Source of the DNA: Gemmatimonadota bacterium
GTDB lineage: Bacteria > Gemmatimonadota > Gemmatimonadetes > Longimicrobiales > Gaopeijiaceae
Length of the DNA stretch: 38,351 nt
Reading direction: 5' to 3'
Assembly: GCA_024638305.1 (NCBI GenBank)
Contig: JAHEKN010000015.1
Coordinates: forward strand, 1-38,351
Below, one piece after another: positions 16,015-23,502 of the stretch. Under the pieces are notes generated by a model. It saw only the letters and a list, made by a program, of their open reading frames with translations, searched no databases and had not been told where the DNA came from. Both the position numbers and the translations under genes were made by a program. Each line of letters begins with the position of its first letter. Within the stretch, counting starts at the first letter, position 1.

Positions 16015-17999
16015 CCTTCCGCAGCCGTGAGGTTTAGCTTCAAGCTCCCGTGGGGAGAGACGGAGAGCGTCCACCCGGTCGGTACCCAGGTGGTGCCACT
16101 GTAGTCGAGCACGACCGCGGGTCCCAAGAGCTCATGTCCTGGCCGAAGATCGTGCCGCCAGACGGCTGCCGCCTCCCGCCTCTCGCCGTCGATCCACACG
16201 GGCGTGGTCTCGAGGGCCGGATCGCCGACCGCAGCAGGAAGAGGCTCGACGGACAAGGTCGGGCCAGGCAGCTCGGCGACTGTTCGCACCGTTACGACTT
16301 CTACCGCCCAGTCCCGGCGCTCGTACCCGTATCGCCGTGCATGCGCTGCGTGGAAGGCTTCTCGCCAGTCGTCCGCTTCCACTCGAAGCTCGAAGGACTG
16401 GCCGTGATAGCGTACGTCGAGTTGCCGACGAAGGCTGGGCTCACCCGAAGCGCCCGTATCGGCCAGGAGACCCTCCCGGGCGGCCACATCCGTCTCGGCC
16501 AGTGCCGCCTCGACGGCGCGGTCGACGTCTCTCTGGTCGCCCCGGACCAACAATGTGCGCACCACCTCCCGTGTGAGGGGCGCCGCCAGCATACCGTAGG
16601 CGGAGAGTAGGCCCGGATCGGGTGGTATGAGCGCGCCCGCTGCCCCCAGGCTGTGCGCAAGCTCGGCGGCATGCAGGCCGCCGGCTCCCCCGAAAGCCAC
16701 CAGCGTGAACTCGCGGGGATCGAACCCGCGCTCGACGGAGATGACTCTGAGCGCTCTCACCATCGCCGACCCCGCCACCCGCAGGACGCCCTCGGCGGCT
16801 GCCTCGGGCGTAACCCCCATTCTCGCCGCGAGGGCCGCGAGGTGGGGTTGGACTGCCCCGCGGTCGAGGTCGCGCTCGCCCCCCAGAAAGCCGCGAGCCG
16901 GAAGTCGTCCAAGCCAGACGTGCGCGTCGGTCACCGTGACGTCGACCCCCCCCGCCCCATAGCAAATCGGCCCGGGGTCGGCGCCCGCACTGTCCGGTCC
17001 CACGTGCAGCGCGCCGCCGGCGTCCACCTTGGCGATCGAGCCGCCTCCCGCCCCGACCGTATGGATGTCGATCACGGGGACCGCGACCGGTTGTCCGCCG
17101 ATCGAGAGCTCCCGGCTGTGGAGCAGTTCGCCCGGACAGAGCGCGACGTCGGTTGAGGTGCCCCCCATGTCGAAGGAGATCAGGTTCCTCACCCCGTCTA
17201 GGCGGCCCCAGGAAAGCGCGCCTACGGCACCGCCCGCGGGACCGGACAGCACCGTGTGTACGGGCTCCCTGCGCGCGCGGCCAATTGCCAGCACGCCGCC
17301 GTTGGACCCCATGACGCTCACGCGCTCCGCGCCCGCCTCCTCCTCGATCCGACCGAGGTATCCGGACATGAGAGGCTGTACGTAGGCGTTGACCACGGTA
17401 GTGGAAGTCCGTTCGTACTCGCGGTACTCCGGAAGGATGTCGACCGACGCCGATACGGGTCGGGCATCGTGCGCGAAGGCCTCCTTGACCGCGTGCTCGT
17501 GCATCGGGTTCGCGTAGGAGTGCAACAGCACGATGGCAATCGACTCGGCATCTCCCAGTTGCTTCGCTAGGGCGGCCAGCTCGGCCGGGTCCAGGGGCTC
17601 CAGCTCCGCCCCCAGGTGATCCAAGCGACCCGCGATCCCGATGCGACGGTCCCGGCTGACCAGGGGCGGTGGCCGGTGTCCCACCAGGGCGTAGAGTTGT
17701 GGCCGATTCTGCCGCCCGATCTCGATGATGTCCTCGAATCCGCGATTGGTCACGAGCGCGACCCGCGCTCCCTTTCGCTCCAGGAGGGCGTTGGTGGCCA
17801 CCGTCGATCCATGGATGACCGAGAAGGAGTCATGACCGGAGAGGATCTCTCGAAGGCCGGTCAAAACGGCCTCCGCCGGGTCGGACGGCGTAGAGGGAAC
17901 CTTGAGGCGCGCGATACGACCGCCCTCGAGCAGGAGCAGATCCGTGAATGTGCCCCCGGTGTCGACCGCCACGACGGATCGCACTCGACGGGCCGTCAT
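16011..17999 (-). CDS. hyuA: Hydantoinase/oxoprolinase family protein, A subunit (HyuA-like)
   Basis: A 662-residue ASKHA-fold ATP-dependent hydrolase subunit of the N-methylhydantoinase A/acetophenone carboxylase family. The N-terminus has VVAVDTGGTFTDLLL, the phosphate-binding motif. The middle holds SFDMGGTSTDVALC and GAGGGSIAKVDAGG, and later FGGAGGLHAAEL. All are family hallmarks, and the protein appears full-length. HyuA normally works with a B subunit encoded next to it; none is in this window. The neighbours are an M20 dipeptidase upstream (31 bases) and DUF2723 downstream (overlap). ATG 17999 is the natural start. The reaction (hydantoin, 5-oxoproline or other amide ring opening) cannot be specified from sequence. 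Confidence 0.9.
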   Translation of the reverse strand: MTARRVRSVVAVDTGGTFTDLLLLEGGRIARLKVPSTPSDPAEAVLTGLREILSGHDSFSVIHGSTVATNALLERKGARVALVTNRGFEDIIEIGRQNRPQLYALVGHRPPPLVSRDRRIGIAGRLDHLGAELEPLDPAELAALAKQLGDAESIAIVLLHSYANPMHEHAVKEAFAHDARPVSASVDILPEYREYERTSTTVVNAYVQPLMSGYLGRIEEEAGAERVSVMGSNGGVLAIGRARREPVHTVLSGPAGGAVGALSWGRLDGVRNLISFDMGGTSTDVALCPGELLHSRELSIGGQPVAVPVIDIHTVGAGGGSIAKVDAGGALHVGPDSAGADPGPICYGAGGVDVTVTDAHVWLGRLPARGFLGGERDLDRGAVQPHLAALAARMGVTPEAAAEGVLRVAGSAMVRALRVISVERGFDPREFTLVAFGGAGGLHAAELAHSLGAAGALIPPDPGLLSAYGMLAAPLTREVVRTLLVRGDQRDVDRAVEAALAETDVAAREGLLADTGASGEPSLRRQLDVRYHGQSFELRVEADDWREAFHAAHARRYGYERRDWAVEVVTVRTVAELPGPTLSVEPLPAAVGDPALETTPVWIDGERREAAAVWRHDLRPGHELLGPAVVLDYSGTTWVPTGWTLSVSPHGSLKLNLTAAEG

Positions 18000-18030
18000 C
18001 CGGGAAGCGCGTTCCTAGCGGCCGCGGAGC

Positions 18031-19395
18031 TCAGCCGGCGAGCTCGTCGTACAAATAGGTGAGGGCCTCGATTCCCTTCTCGAAGTTCTCGACCGGGAAC
18101 CACTCGTCAGGGGCGTGCATGTTCGCTCCTGGAAGCGCGAAGCCGATCAGGAGAGCAGGAGCCTCCAAGATCTCCTCGAAGTCGACGACGATGGGGATGG
18201 AGCCGCCCTCGCCGACCAGGACAGGCGCCGCGCCGAACGAGCGCTCGAGACACCTGGACGCTGCAGCCAGCAATTGGCCGTCGACGTTACTGCGCCAGGG
18301 CCGGCCGCCGTGCAGCTCGACAACCTCCACCGACACGCCTGCTGGGGCATGGCGCTCCACGTGGCTACGCATGAGCTCGGCCACGCGCTCCGGCGTCTGC
18401 TCCGGCACGAGCCGACAGCTCACCTTGGCCATGGCAGCAGAGGGAAGCACAGTCTTGGCACCTTCGCCGGTATATCCGCTCAGGAGGCCGTTGACGTCGC
18501 AGGTGGGCCGAATCCAGAGGCGCTCGAGCGTCGAGTAACCCGCCTCACCAGCCAGCTCGGGCGCGCCGACCGCATCCAGGAACCCACCCTCGTCGAAGGG
18601 GAGCCCCCTGATCTGATCGCGGATCTCGGCGTCCCACGCCAGCACATCGTCGTAGAAGCCCTCGATAGCGACCCGCCCATCCGCGTGGTGAAGCGATGCG
18701 ACGATCGAGGCGAGCGCGTTCCCGGGATTGGCGACCGCGCCGCCGTACGATCCGGAATGGAGGTCTGACACCGCGCCACGGACCCGGATCTCGAAGTACG
18801 CCAGCCCCCGGAGCGAGAACAGGATCGACGGCTGTCCCGGCGCGAACATGGCGGAGTCAGAGATGACGACGGCATCCGCGGCCAGGCGCTCCCGGTACTC
18901 CCTCACGAACGGCACCAGGTTCGGGGAGCCGATCTCTTCCTCGCCTTCCGCGAGAAGGATGACGTTGGCCGGCAGGGCGCCGTGAGATTGCAGGTGCGCC
19001 TCGATCGCTTTGAGGTGCATGTACAACTGACCCTTGTCGTCAGCCGAGCCGCGGGCATAAATGCGTCCGTCCCGGATCTCGGGCTCGAAGGCCGGCGACG
19101 TCCAGAGGCCCACGGGGTCGGGTGGCTGGACGTCGTAGTGCCCATAGATGAGGACGGTGGGCGCGCCAGGCCCCGCGCCTCGCCACTCTCCGAGCACTAC
19201 CGGATGTCGCGCGGTATCGACGACCTCCGCGGCGAGCCCCGCCTCCTCCATGCGTTCCCGTAGCCAACCGGCCGCACGCCGCGTATCCGCGTCGTGTTCC
19301 GAATCCGCGCTGACCGACGGAATGCGGAGGAACTCGAAGAGCTCGGATCGGAACCGTGGGAGCGCATCTTCCAGATAGGCGCGTGGATCGCTCAT
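18031..19395 (-). CDS. M20 family dipeptidase
   Basis: A 454-residue cytoplasmic zinc peptidase of the M20 dipeptidase group (CNDP/carnosinase- and PepV-like). No signal peptide precedes MSDPRAYLEDALPRF. Metal and catalytic motifs in order: YGHYDVQPPDP (H-x-D), GSADDKGQ (bridging Asp), EGEEEIGS (catalytic Glu and ligand Glu), ISDSAMFAPGQPS (Asp ligand) and GANMHAPDEWF (C-terminal His). Length fits the family. It probably splits dipeptides or related amides into amino acids in the cytoplasm. It lies between a GlsB/YeaQ gene (22 bases upstream) and hyuA (31 bases downstream), consistent with one transcript. Confidence 0.92.
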   Translation of the reverse strand: MSDPRAYLEDALPRFRSELFEFLRIPSVSADSEHDADTRRAAGWLRERMEEAGLAAEVVDTARHPVVLGEWRGAGPGAPTVLIYGHYDVQPPDPVGLWTSPAFEPEIRDGRIYARGSADDKGQLYMHLKAIEAHLQSHGALPANVILLAEGEEEIGSPNLVPFVREYRERLAADAVVISDSAMFAPGQPSILFSLRGLAYFEIRVRGAVSDLHSGSYGGAVANPGNALASIVASLHHADGRVAIEGFYDDVLAWDAEIRDQIRGLPFDEGGFLDAVGAPELAGEAGYSTLERLWIRPTCDVNGLLSGYTGEGAKTVLPSAAMAKVSCRLVPEQTPERVAELMRSHVERHAPAGVSVEVVELHGGRPWRSNVDGQLLAAASRCLERSFGAAPVLVGEGGSIPIVVDFEEILEAPALLIGFALPGANMHAPDEWFPVENFEKGIEALTYLYDELAG

Positions 19396-19417
19396 GTCGA
19401 TGTCGAGTCCGTACCGC

Positions 19418-19696
19418 TCAGGTGAGTCCCCGCACGCCCCACCGATAGATGAACGTGAACAGACCGGCGAGCGCGAACGCGCCCGCCATTCCGCCCAACG
19501 TCAATGCCCGCGGGTGATCGAACTCGAAGATCCCCACGCCCAGCATCCCGCCGATGACACCCGCGAAGCCACCGAGCACTGCCAGGATGACGGCGTGGCC
19601 GGATCTCTCCTCGGGCAGACGTACCAAGGACTTCATCACGAGGCCGATCACGGCGCCGAGAACGATCCAGATTGCGATCCCGATCCAGTTCGCCAT
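19418..19696 (-). CDS. GlsB/YeaQ/YmgE family membrane protein
   Basis: A 92-residue protein of the 'transglycosylase-associated' family. Three hydrophobic helices and Gly-rich stretches (IWIVLGAVIGLVMKSL, VILAVLGGFAGVIGGMLGVG, the final TLGGMAGAFALAGLFTFI) match the family pattern. The name is historical; members are small inner-membrane proteins induced by stress. ATG at 19696 is chosen because a longer upstream frame lacks the family sequence. First gene of the probable operon with M20 dipeptidase, hyuA and DUF2723. The 148-base gap upstream is shared with the divergent gene at 19845. Confidence 0.8.
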   Translation of the reverse strand: MANWIGIAIWIVLGAVIGLVMKSLVRLPEERSGHAVILAVLGGFAGVIGGMLGVGIFEFDHPRALTLGGMAGAFALAGLFTFIYRWGVRGLT

Positions 19697-19844
19697 CAGA
19701 TATCCGTGTTGTTCAGACAATTGCGTAGGACCAGGCCAATCTATCCACGCCCGTGGGTCGGATCTAGTCGGTGACGTCCGCGCCGGAGCCGTGCACCACC
19801 TCGGTGTAGCGATCCTGCGTCGCTTTGGCGGGTAGCCCCCCGGC

Positions 19845-20471
19845 ATGGACGAGCACGTCATCGATCTGAGCGAGTATCTGGGCCGCGGGGCGTCCGCACG
19901 CGATCGCTTCGGCGTCTGGGGGGGCGAAGGCGTCCGTGCTCGATTCGCTCTTCCGGCCTGGCGAGCCCTGCAGCTGGTCGGTGCCCGCCGAGGTGGGCTG
20001 GTGTGGCTCGAGCGGATGCGCGACGAGGATCTCGGCCCTCAAGGCCTGACGCTGGTTCCCGCCACCGAGCCGGCAGGAGCACTACGCGTGGATCCGAAGG
20101 CTGGACCGTCGCCCGCACCCTATTTCGTACTGGACTTGAGCTCGGATCAGCCCCGTACGGACTTCTCCGCGGTGTCGTTTCCGCGGTACCCCGGGCGGGC
20201 GCCCGCGCTGCACGTTGCGGAGGGGAGCCTCACGATCCATCTGTGCGCGTCGGAGACGCGGGTCTGGTATCTGGTGCTGGACGAGATCGCGGGGAACCGG
20301 GGCGAGCTAGATCAGGACGAGCGCGAGCAACTACTGTTTTTCGCCGGAGAATGCGCGGGGCTGCTCATCCACCACGGGTTGGCTGCTGAGGAGGAGACAC
20401 TGGGAGAAGGGGAGGGCAGCCCCGGGAAGCCCAAGCCGGGACCTATTCCCGATTCTCCATCCGGCGCTTGA
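19845..20471 (+). CDS. Hypothetical protein
   Basis: A 208-residue protein with no recognised domain, signal peptide or membrane segment. The body looks like a mixed alpha/beta globular domain (PAPYFVLDLSSDQPRTDFSAV, HVAEGSLTIHLCASETRVWY) followed by an acidic helix (LDQDEREQLLFFAGECAGLL). The last 30 residues are Gly/Pro/Glu-rich and probably disordered. There is no clear ribosome binding site before ATG 19845. The final 29 bases overlap the end of the PspA-like gene on the opposite strand. It may be a Gemmatimonadota-restricted family, but that is a guess. Confidence 0.62.
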   Translation: MDEHVIDLSEYLGRGASARDRFGVWGGEGVRARFALPAWRALQLVGARRGGLVWLERMRDEDLGPQGLTLVPATEPAGALRVDPKAGPSPAPYFVLDLSSDQPRTDFSAVSFPRYPGRAPALHVAEGSLTIHLCASETRVWYLVLDEIAGNRGELDQDEREQLLFFAGECAGLLIHHGLAAEEETLGEGEGSPGKPKPGPIPDSPSGA

Positions 20472-21123
20472 GCTCTTCGAGCCGCGCGTCCACGTCCAAC
20501 TCAGGCTCTCGCTCCAGCGCCTGGAACTGATCCTCCAGGTCCGGGTCGACCGGTGCGGAGGTCCCGAGGTCCTCACCCAACTCCTGCGCAGCCTGTGCCT
20601 CCGCGTCCGTACCCTCGATCTTCTCGGCCATGCGGTCGAGCTCTGAAAAGAGGTCGTCCGCCTCACCCAGGGAGCGCCGCGTTTGGCTCCTACCGGCCTG
20701 CGCAACGAGCTTGTCACGATCGGCGGCCGCAGCCTTGAGCTGGGCCATCATCTCCTCCGCTTCGGCCCGGCGCACCTTTAGCTCCTCTTCCAGTGCCTCG
20801 GCCTTCTGCTCCAGGACGGTGAGGGAACGGACGTGTTTCTCGGCGTACTCTCCGGCAACCTGTGCCGTGTCTTCGTCGCCGATGTCGCGCGCCAGCTTCT
20901 GTCGTCGGAGGGCCGTCTCGGTGTTGCTCTTCTCGCGGGCAACCTTCAACCGGGTTTGCTCCAACTCGCTCTCCAGGCCTCGGATGTAGGCCCGCTTGTC
21001 CGTCACTTCGGCCTTCATGCCCCGAAGCAGGGCGTCGACGGTCTCCGGCACGTCCTCGCGGCGGATCTCCTCCTTGAAGTTGGAAACCGCTTCGCGGAAC
21101 GCTTGACGGAGGTTGTCGAACAT
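20443..21123 (-). CDS. PspA/IM30-like coiled-coil protein
   Basis: A 226-residue, almost wholly helical protein resembling phage shock protein A, a membrane-binding ESCRT-III relative that protects the cytoplasmic membrane. The N-terminus MFDNLRQAFREAVSNFKEEI resembles the amphipathic PspA helix. The following segments keep PspA's layout: VPETVDALLRGMKAEVTDKR, a long coiled coil with ALRRQKLARDIGDEDTAQVA, a second with VLEQKAEALEEELKVRRAEA, and a C-terminal VDARLEELKRRM like the last PspA helix. ATG 21123 follows the ECF sigma factor stop by 32 bases. An in-frame extension upstream would overlap that gene and lacks the helix. Sequence similarity is moderate, so the call rests on architecture. 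Confidence 0.7.
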   Translation of the reverse strand: MFDNLRQAFREAVSNFKEEIRREDVPETVDALLRGMKAEVTDKRAYIRGLESELEQTRLKVAREKSNTETALRRQKLARDIGDEDTAQVAGEYAEKHVRSLTVLEQKAEALEEELKVRRAEAEEMMAQLKAAAADRDKLVAQAGRSQTRRSLGEADDLFSELDRMAEKIEGTDAEAQAAQELGEDLGTSAPVDPDLEDQFQALEREPELDVDARLEELKRRMENRE

Positions 21124-21155
21124 CGTGACCGGCGGGGGGTCGGGTTCGTCGGGCC

Positions 21156-21788
21156 CTAGTTCAGGAAGGGCTCGATCCGTTGTGCAAAAGAGTTGCGCGC
21201 GCGGTGTAGGCGGCTCTTGACCGTCCCGAGATTCACGCCTGTGATCTCGGCGATCTCCTCGTAACTCTTGCCCTCGAGCTCGCGCAGTCGAAACACCAGA
21301 CGGTGATGCTCGGGCAGTTTCTCCACCGTGTCTTCGACCAGCCGCCTGAGGTACCGCTTCCGGTACAGATCGTCCGGACGCAGGCTCAGATCCTGGAACT
21401 GGAGGGGCCGGTGATCGTCGTCCCAATTGTTGGTGAGCCGCTGGAACAGGATCAGAGGGCTACGGGAACGGTTGCGGAGCTCGTTCTTGGAGAGGTTGCT
21501 CGCGATGGTGTAGACCCACGTCGAGAACTTCTTGCTCGTGTCGAAGCGGTGCAGATGACGCGTGACCCGGATGAAGGCCTCCTGCACGAGATCCTGCGCA
21601 CGGTCGGCATCGCCGGTCTTGCGAGTGATGAAATGGATCAACCGGTCACGATACCTGTCGTACAGGTCCTGGAAGGCGCCCGGTCGCCCCTCGAGGTGAC
21701 TGGTCACCAACTCCTCATCGGAAAGCTCCGAGAGGGGAATCAAGTCTGCAGCGTCGACCACGCTGGAGTTTCCAGGCGAATCAGGCAT
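21156..21788 (-). CDS. ECF RNA polymerase sigma factor, RpoE/SigW-like
   Basis: A 210-residue alternative sigma factor. Region 2 is seen in FQDLYDRYRDRLIHFITRKT and AQDLVQEAFIRVTRHLHRFD plus FSTWVYTIASNLSKNELRNR. Region 4 is LPEHHRLVFRLRELEGKSYE followed by EIAEITGVNLGTVKSRLHRA, a typical helix-turn-helix. Two starts are possible: ATG 21788 (MPDSPGNS) or GTG 21845; the former has GGACGG upstream and gives the usual length. No anti-sigma factor gene is adjacent. It is followed 32 bases later by a PspA-like gene, suggesting control of envelope stress. A candidate promoter lies 110-145 bases upstream. Confidence 0.9.
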   Translation of the reverse strand: MPDSPGNSSVVDAADLIPLSELSDEELVTSHLEGRPGAFQDLYDRYRDRLIHFITRKTGDADRAQDLVQEAFIRVTRHLHRFDTSKKFSTWVYTIASNLSKNELRNRSRSPLILFQRLTNNWDDDHRPLQFQDLSLRPDDLYRKRYLRRLVEDTVEKLPEHHRLVFRLRELEGKSYEEIAEITGVNLGTVKSRLHRARNSFAQRIEPFLN

Positions 21789-21903
21789 TTCCGTCCAGGT
21801 GCATGGAGGAGTGCGGAACCGTCGTAGCAAAGCGCCCCACTCCACCTACGAGCGGAGCGCCCTCGGGTGTCACCTACGAGGCGACGACTCGGTTCGAACT
21901 GCA

Positions 21904-21932
21904 AATATGGGGGAACAAACATACCCGCTCAA
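21904..21932 (-). promoter_or_regulatory. Candidate promoter for the ECF sigma-PspA unit
   Basis: Read on the minus strand, TTGAGC (21932-21927) is a four-of-six -35 match, followed by a 17-base spacer and CATATT (21909-21904), a four-of-six -10 match. A seven-A tract (21954-21948) lies about 16 bases upstream of the -35, like an UP element. The leader would be about 110 bases. Confidence 0.45.
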
Positions 21933-21988
21933 GGGGTACCATCCCGATTTTTTTGGAGAAAGGCCGCCGTTACGGGCTTTGTCGGGCG

Positions 21989-23110
21989 TCAGGACACGGG
22001 TCGCTGCTCGATGCCGTGCAGCACACCGCCCTGCGAGAATCCATCGTAGAGAGCCGAGGGTCCGTCGGGGATGAGGTCTCGGGACCCGAGGGCCTCAGCC
22101 GCGGCCGCGTCGGCTTCGGCGACGCACTGCGCCTCCACCTCCTGCAGGCGCTCGACGGCGAACCCGCTCTGGGTGAGATACGCCTCATAGAGGCCGATGG
22201 GATCCCGGTTCCCCCATTCACGGAACAACGCGGGCGGGAACGTCTCACGCGCCTCGCGCTCATCGTGGGTGGCATGACCCCCCATGCGGAAGGTGTTGGC
22301 CACGATGGCGGCGGGGCCTTCACCCCTGCGGCATCGATCGGCTGCCAGTCGGGTCGCGGCGTAGACCTCCAGCACGTTGTTCCCGTCGCATACGGTGTTC
22401 GGAATCCCGTACATGTCGGCCCATGCCTCCATGCTGCCAGCCGTATGCTCCGGCGCTCGGGTCCCCAATGCCACCTGGTTGTTCTGGAGCACGAACACGA
22501 CCGGAAGGTTCTGCACGGCCGCGAAGTTGGCTCCTTCGTGGCACTCGCCGGTACGTGTGGCCCCATCGCCGATCCAGGTGAGCGCGACCCGGGGCTCCCC
22601 GCGATTGCGAAAGGCCAGCGCCACGCCCGCCATGACGGGCACGTTGGTGCCCATGTGACTGATGGGCTGATAGACCCCCTTCTGAGGGGATCCGACGTGC
22701 AGGTCGCGTCCTCCGCTGGGGGAGTCGGTGGTCGCCAGGTATCCTCGGAACATGTCCGGCAACGGCATGCCCATGATGATGCAGGCGCCGGCGTTGCGGA
22801 TCATTGGCATCACCACGTCGCGCCCCCGCTCCAGGGCGTGCACGCATCCCACGGTTACCGCCTCTTCTCCGGTGCCGAGCCAAGCCTTCGAAATCACGCC
22901 TTGCCGCACCCAGCGCTTGAGCCCGATGTCGTGGAGGCGGGTCCGAAGGAGGTCGCGATAGAGCGCCAGGTACCCTTCGCTCCCGAGTCCCACGATCACG
23001 GAGTGGTGCTCCGGATGGGACTCGATCCGGGCCCTGTACTCCCGCACCAGCTCGGGATCGGGTTCCCAGTCCAGATATTCCGGGGGGTCGTAGGCCGCGT
23101 ACCGTTTCAT
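21989..23110 (-). CDS. 2-oxoacid dehydrogenase E1 component, alpha subunit (thiamine-diphosphate dependent)
   Basis: A 373-residue alpha subunit of pyruvate or branched-chain 2-oxoacid dehydrogenase. The thiamine-diphosphate motif GDG...NN spans WIGDGATRTGECHEGANFA to FVLQNN. Upstream are LHVGSPQKGVYQPISHMGTN and RNAGACIIMGMPLPDMFRGY, typical of E1-alpha and the branched-chain group, and RMGGHATHDEREA is the substrate-channel loop. The reaction is decarboxylation of the 2-oxoacid and reductive acylation of lipoyl-E2. Normally E1-beta and E2 genes lie alongside; none is in this window. ATG 23110 (MKRYAAYDPPEYLDW) gives the normal length; the frame is open further upstream but runs through a T9 tract in the leader. 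It could be BkdA1- or PdhA-type; I cannot decide. Confidence 0.88.
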   Translation of the reverse strand: MKRYAAYDPPEYLDWEPDPELVREYRARIESHPEHHSVIVGLGSEGYLALYRDLLRTRLHDIGLKRWVRQGVISKAWLGTGEEAVTVGCVHALERGRDVVMPMIRNAGACIIMGMPLPDMFRGYLATTDSPSGGRDLHVGSPQKGVYQPISHMGTNVPVMAGVALAFRNRGEPRVALTWIGDGATRTGECHEGANFAAVQNLPVVFVLQNNQVALGTRAPEHTAGSMEAWADMYGIPNTVCDGNNVLEVYAATRLAADRCRRGEGPAAIVANTFRMGGHATHDEREARETFPPALFREWGNRDPIGLYEAYLTQSGFAVERLQEVEAQCVAEADAAAAEALGSRDLIPDGPSALYDGFSQGGVLHGIEQRPVS

Positions 23111-23189
23111 GGAGCCGGGAAGCTCGATGGGGCGGCGGGATTCGTCAACCGACGATGGCGCGAGCGCGACCGGGAAGACCAAGAAGAAG

Positions 23190-23245
23190 AAAAAAAAACG
23201 AAGTGGGGGGCAGCAGGGTCCCGGGGCACGGATCAGCCCCCCCTT
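23190..23245 (-). terminator. Terminator-like hairpin with T9 tract in the E1-alpha leader (possible attenuator)
   Basis: On the minus strand AAGGGGGGGC (23245-23236) pairs with GCCCCCC-A-CTT (23211-23201), a ten-pair stem with one bulged A. After two bases (CG) comes a run of nine T (23198-23190). The run of G can also pair with GCCCC at 23227-23223, an alternative hairpin excluding the first. It sits 80-135 bases upstream of the E1-alpha ATG. Confidence 0.55.
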
Positions 23246-23290
23246 GGCCACACGAAACCCTTGGCGCCACCCCCACACTTCGCTGCTCCC

Positions 23291-23319
23291 TATCTACACA
23301 CTCGGCAATCCGTCGTCAC
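23291..23319 (-). promoter_or_regulatory. Weak candidate promoter for E1-alpha
   Basis: On the minus strand GTGACG (23319-23314), a 17-base spacer, and TAGATA (23296-23291). Matches are four and three of six. If used, the leader would include the terminator-like structure at 23190-23245. Confidence 0.25.
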
Positions 23320-23502
23320 TCTCAAAATGGGTCGATGGTCCGTATTCCTCGTCCACGCGGCGAGACGCGCTTCCGGTCCGCAGGGGAGTCGACCCGGTTG
23401 ACCGTCACGGTCGCTTCCCGCTTCGCTGGCGGCATGCGTTGCCCCGAGGAGACCTGCGGGTCATGATTACGGCCCCTTGGGCCCCCCCCGGGTCCGGGAC
23501 CG

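Larger units (their letters stand above)
23111..23502 (-). other. Divergent intergenic region upstream of E1-alpha
   Basis: No gene can be supported in these 392 bases. On the minus strand it holds a weak candidate promoter, a terminator-like stem with a T9 tract and the presumed leader of E1-alpha. The plus-strand promoter of the gene at 23503 should also lie here, but I see no convincing match. Confidence 0.6.

Noticed and set aside
16710..16735. tRNA T-arm-like sequence (GGGTTCGATCCCC on the minus strand)
   Set aside because: It lies inside the HyuA reading frame, where it encodes the conserved R-G-F-D-P-R-E-F segment, and no acceptor, D or anticodon stem can be drawn around it.
23111..23278. 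N-terminal extension of E1-alpha to a GTG at 23278, with a T9 tract that could give phase variation
   Set aside because: The extension encodes Phe/Pro/Cys-rich sequence unlike E1-alpha, and the T9 fits a terminator better; ATG 23110 gives the standard protein.
21803..23401. Long plus-strand open frame opposite E1-alpha
   Set aside because: No motif is present, and the frame runs across the divergent regulatory region; E1-alpha on the minus strand carries the complete TPP motif.
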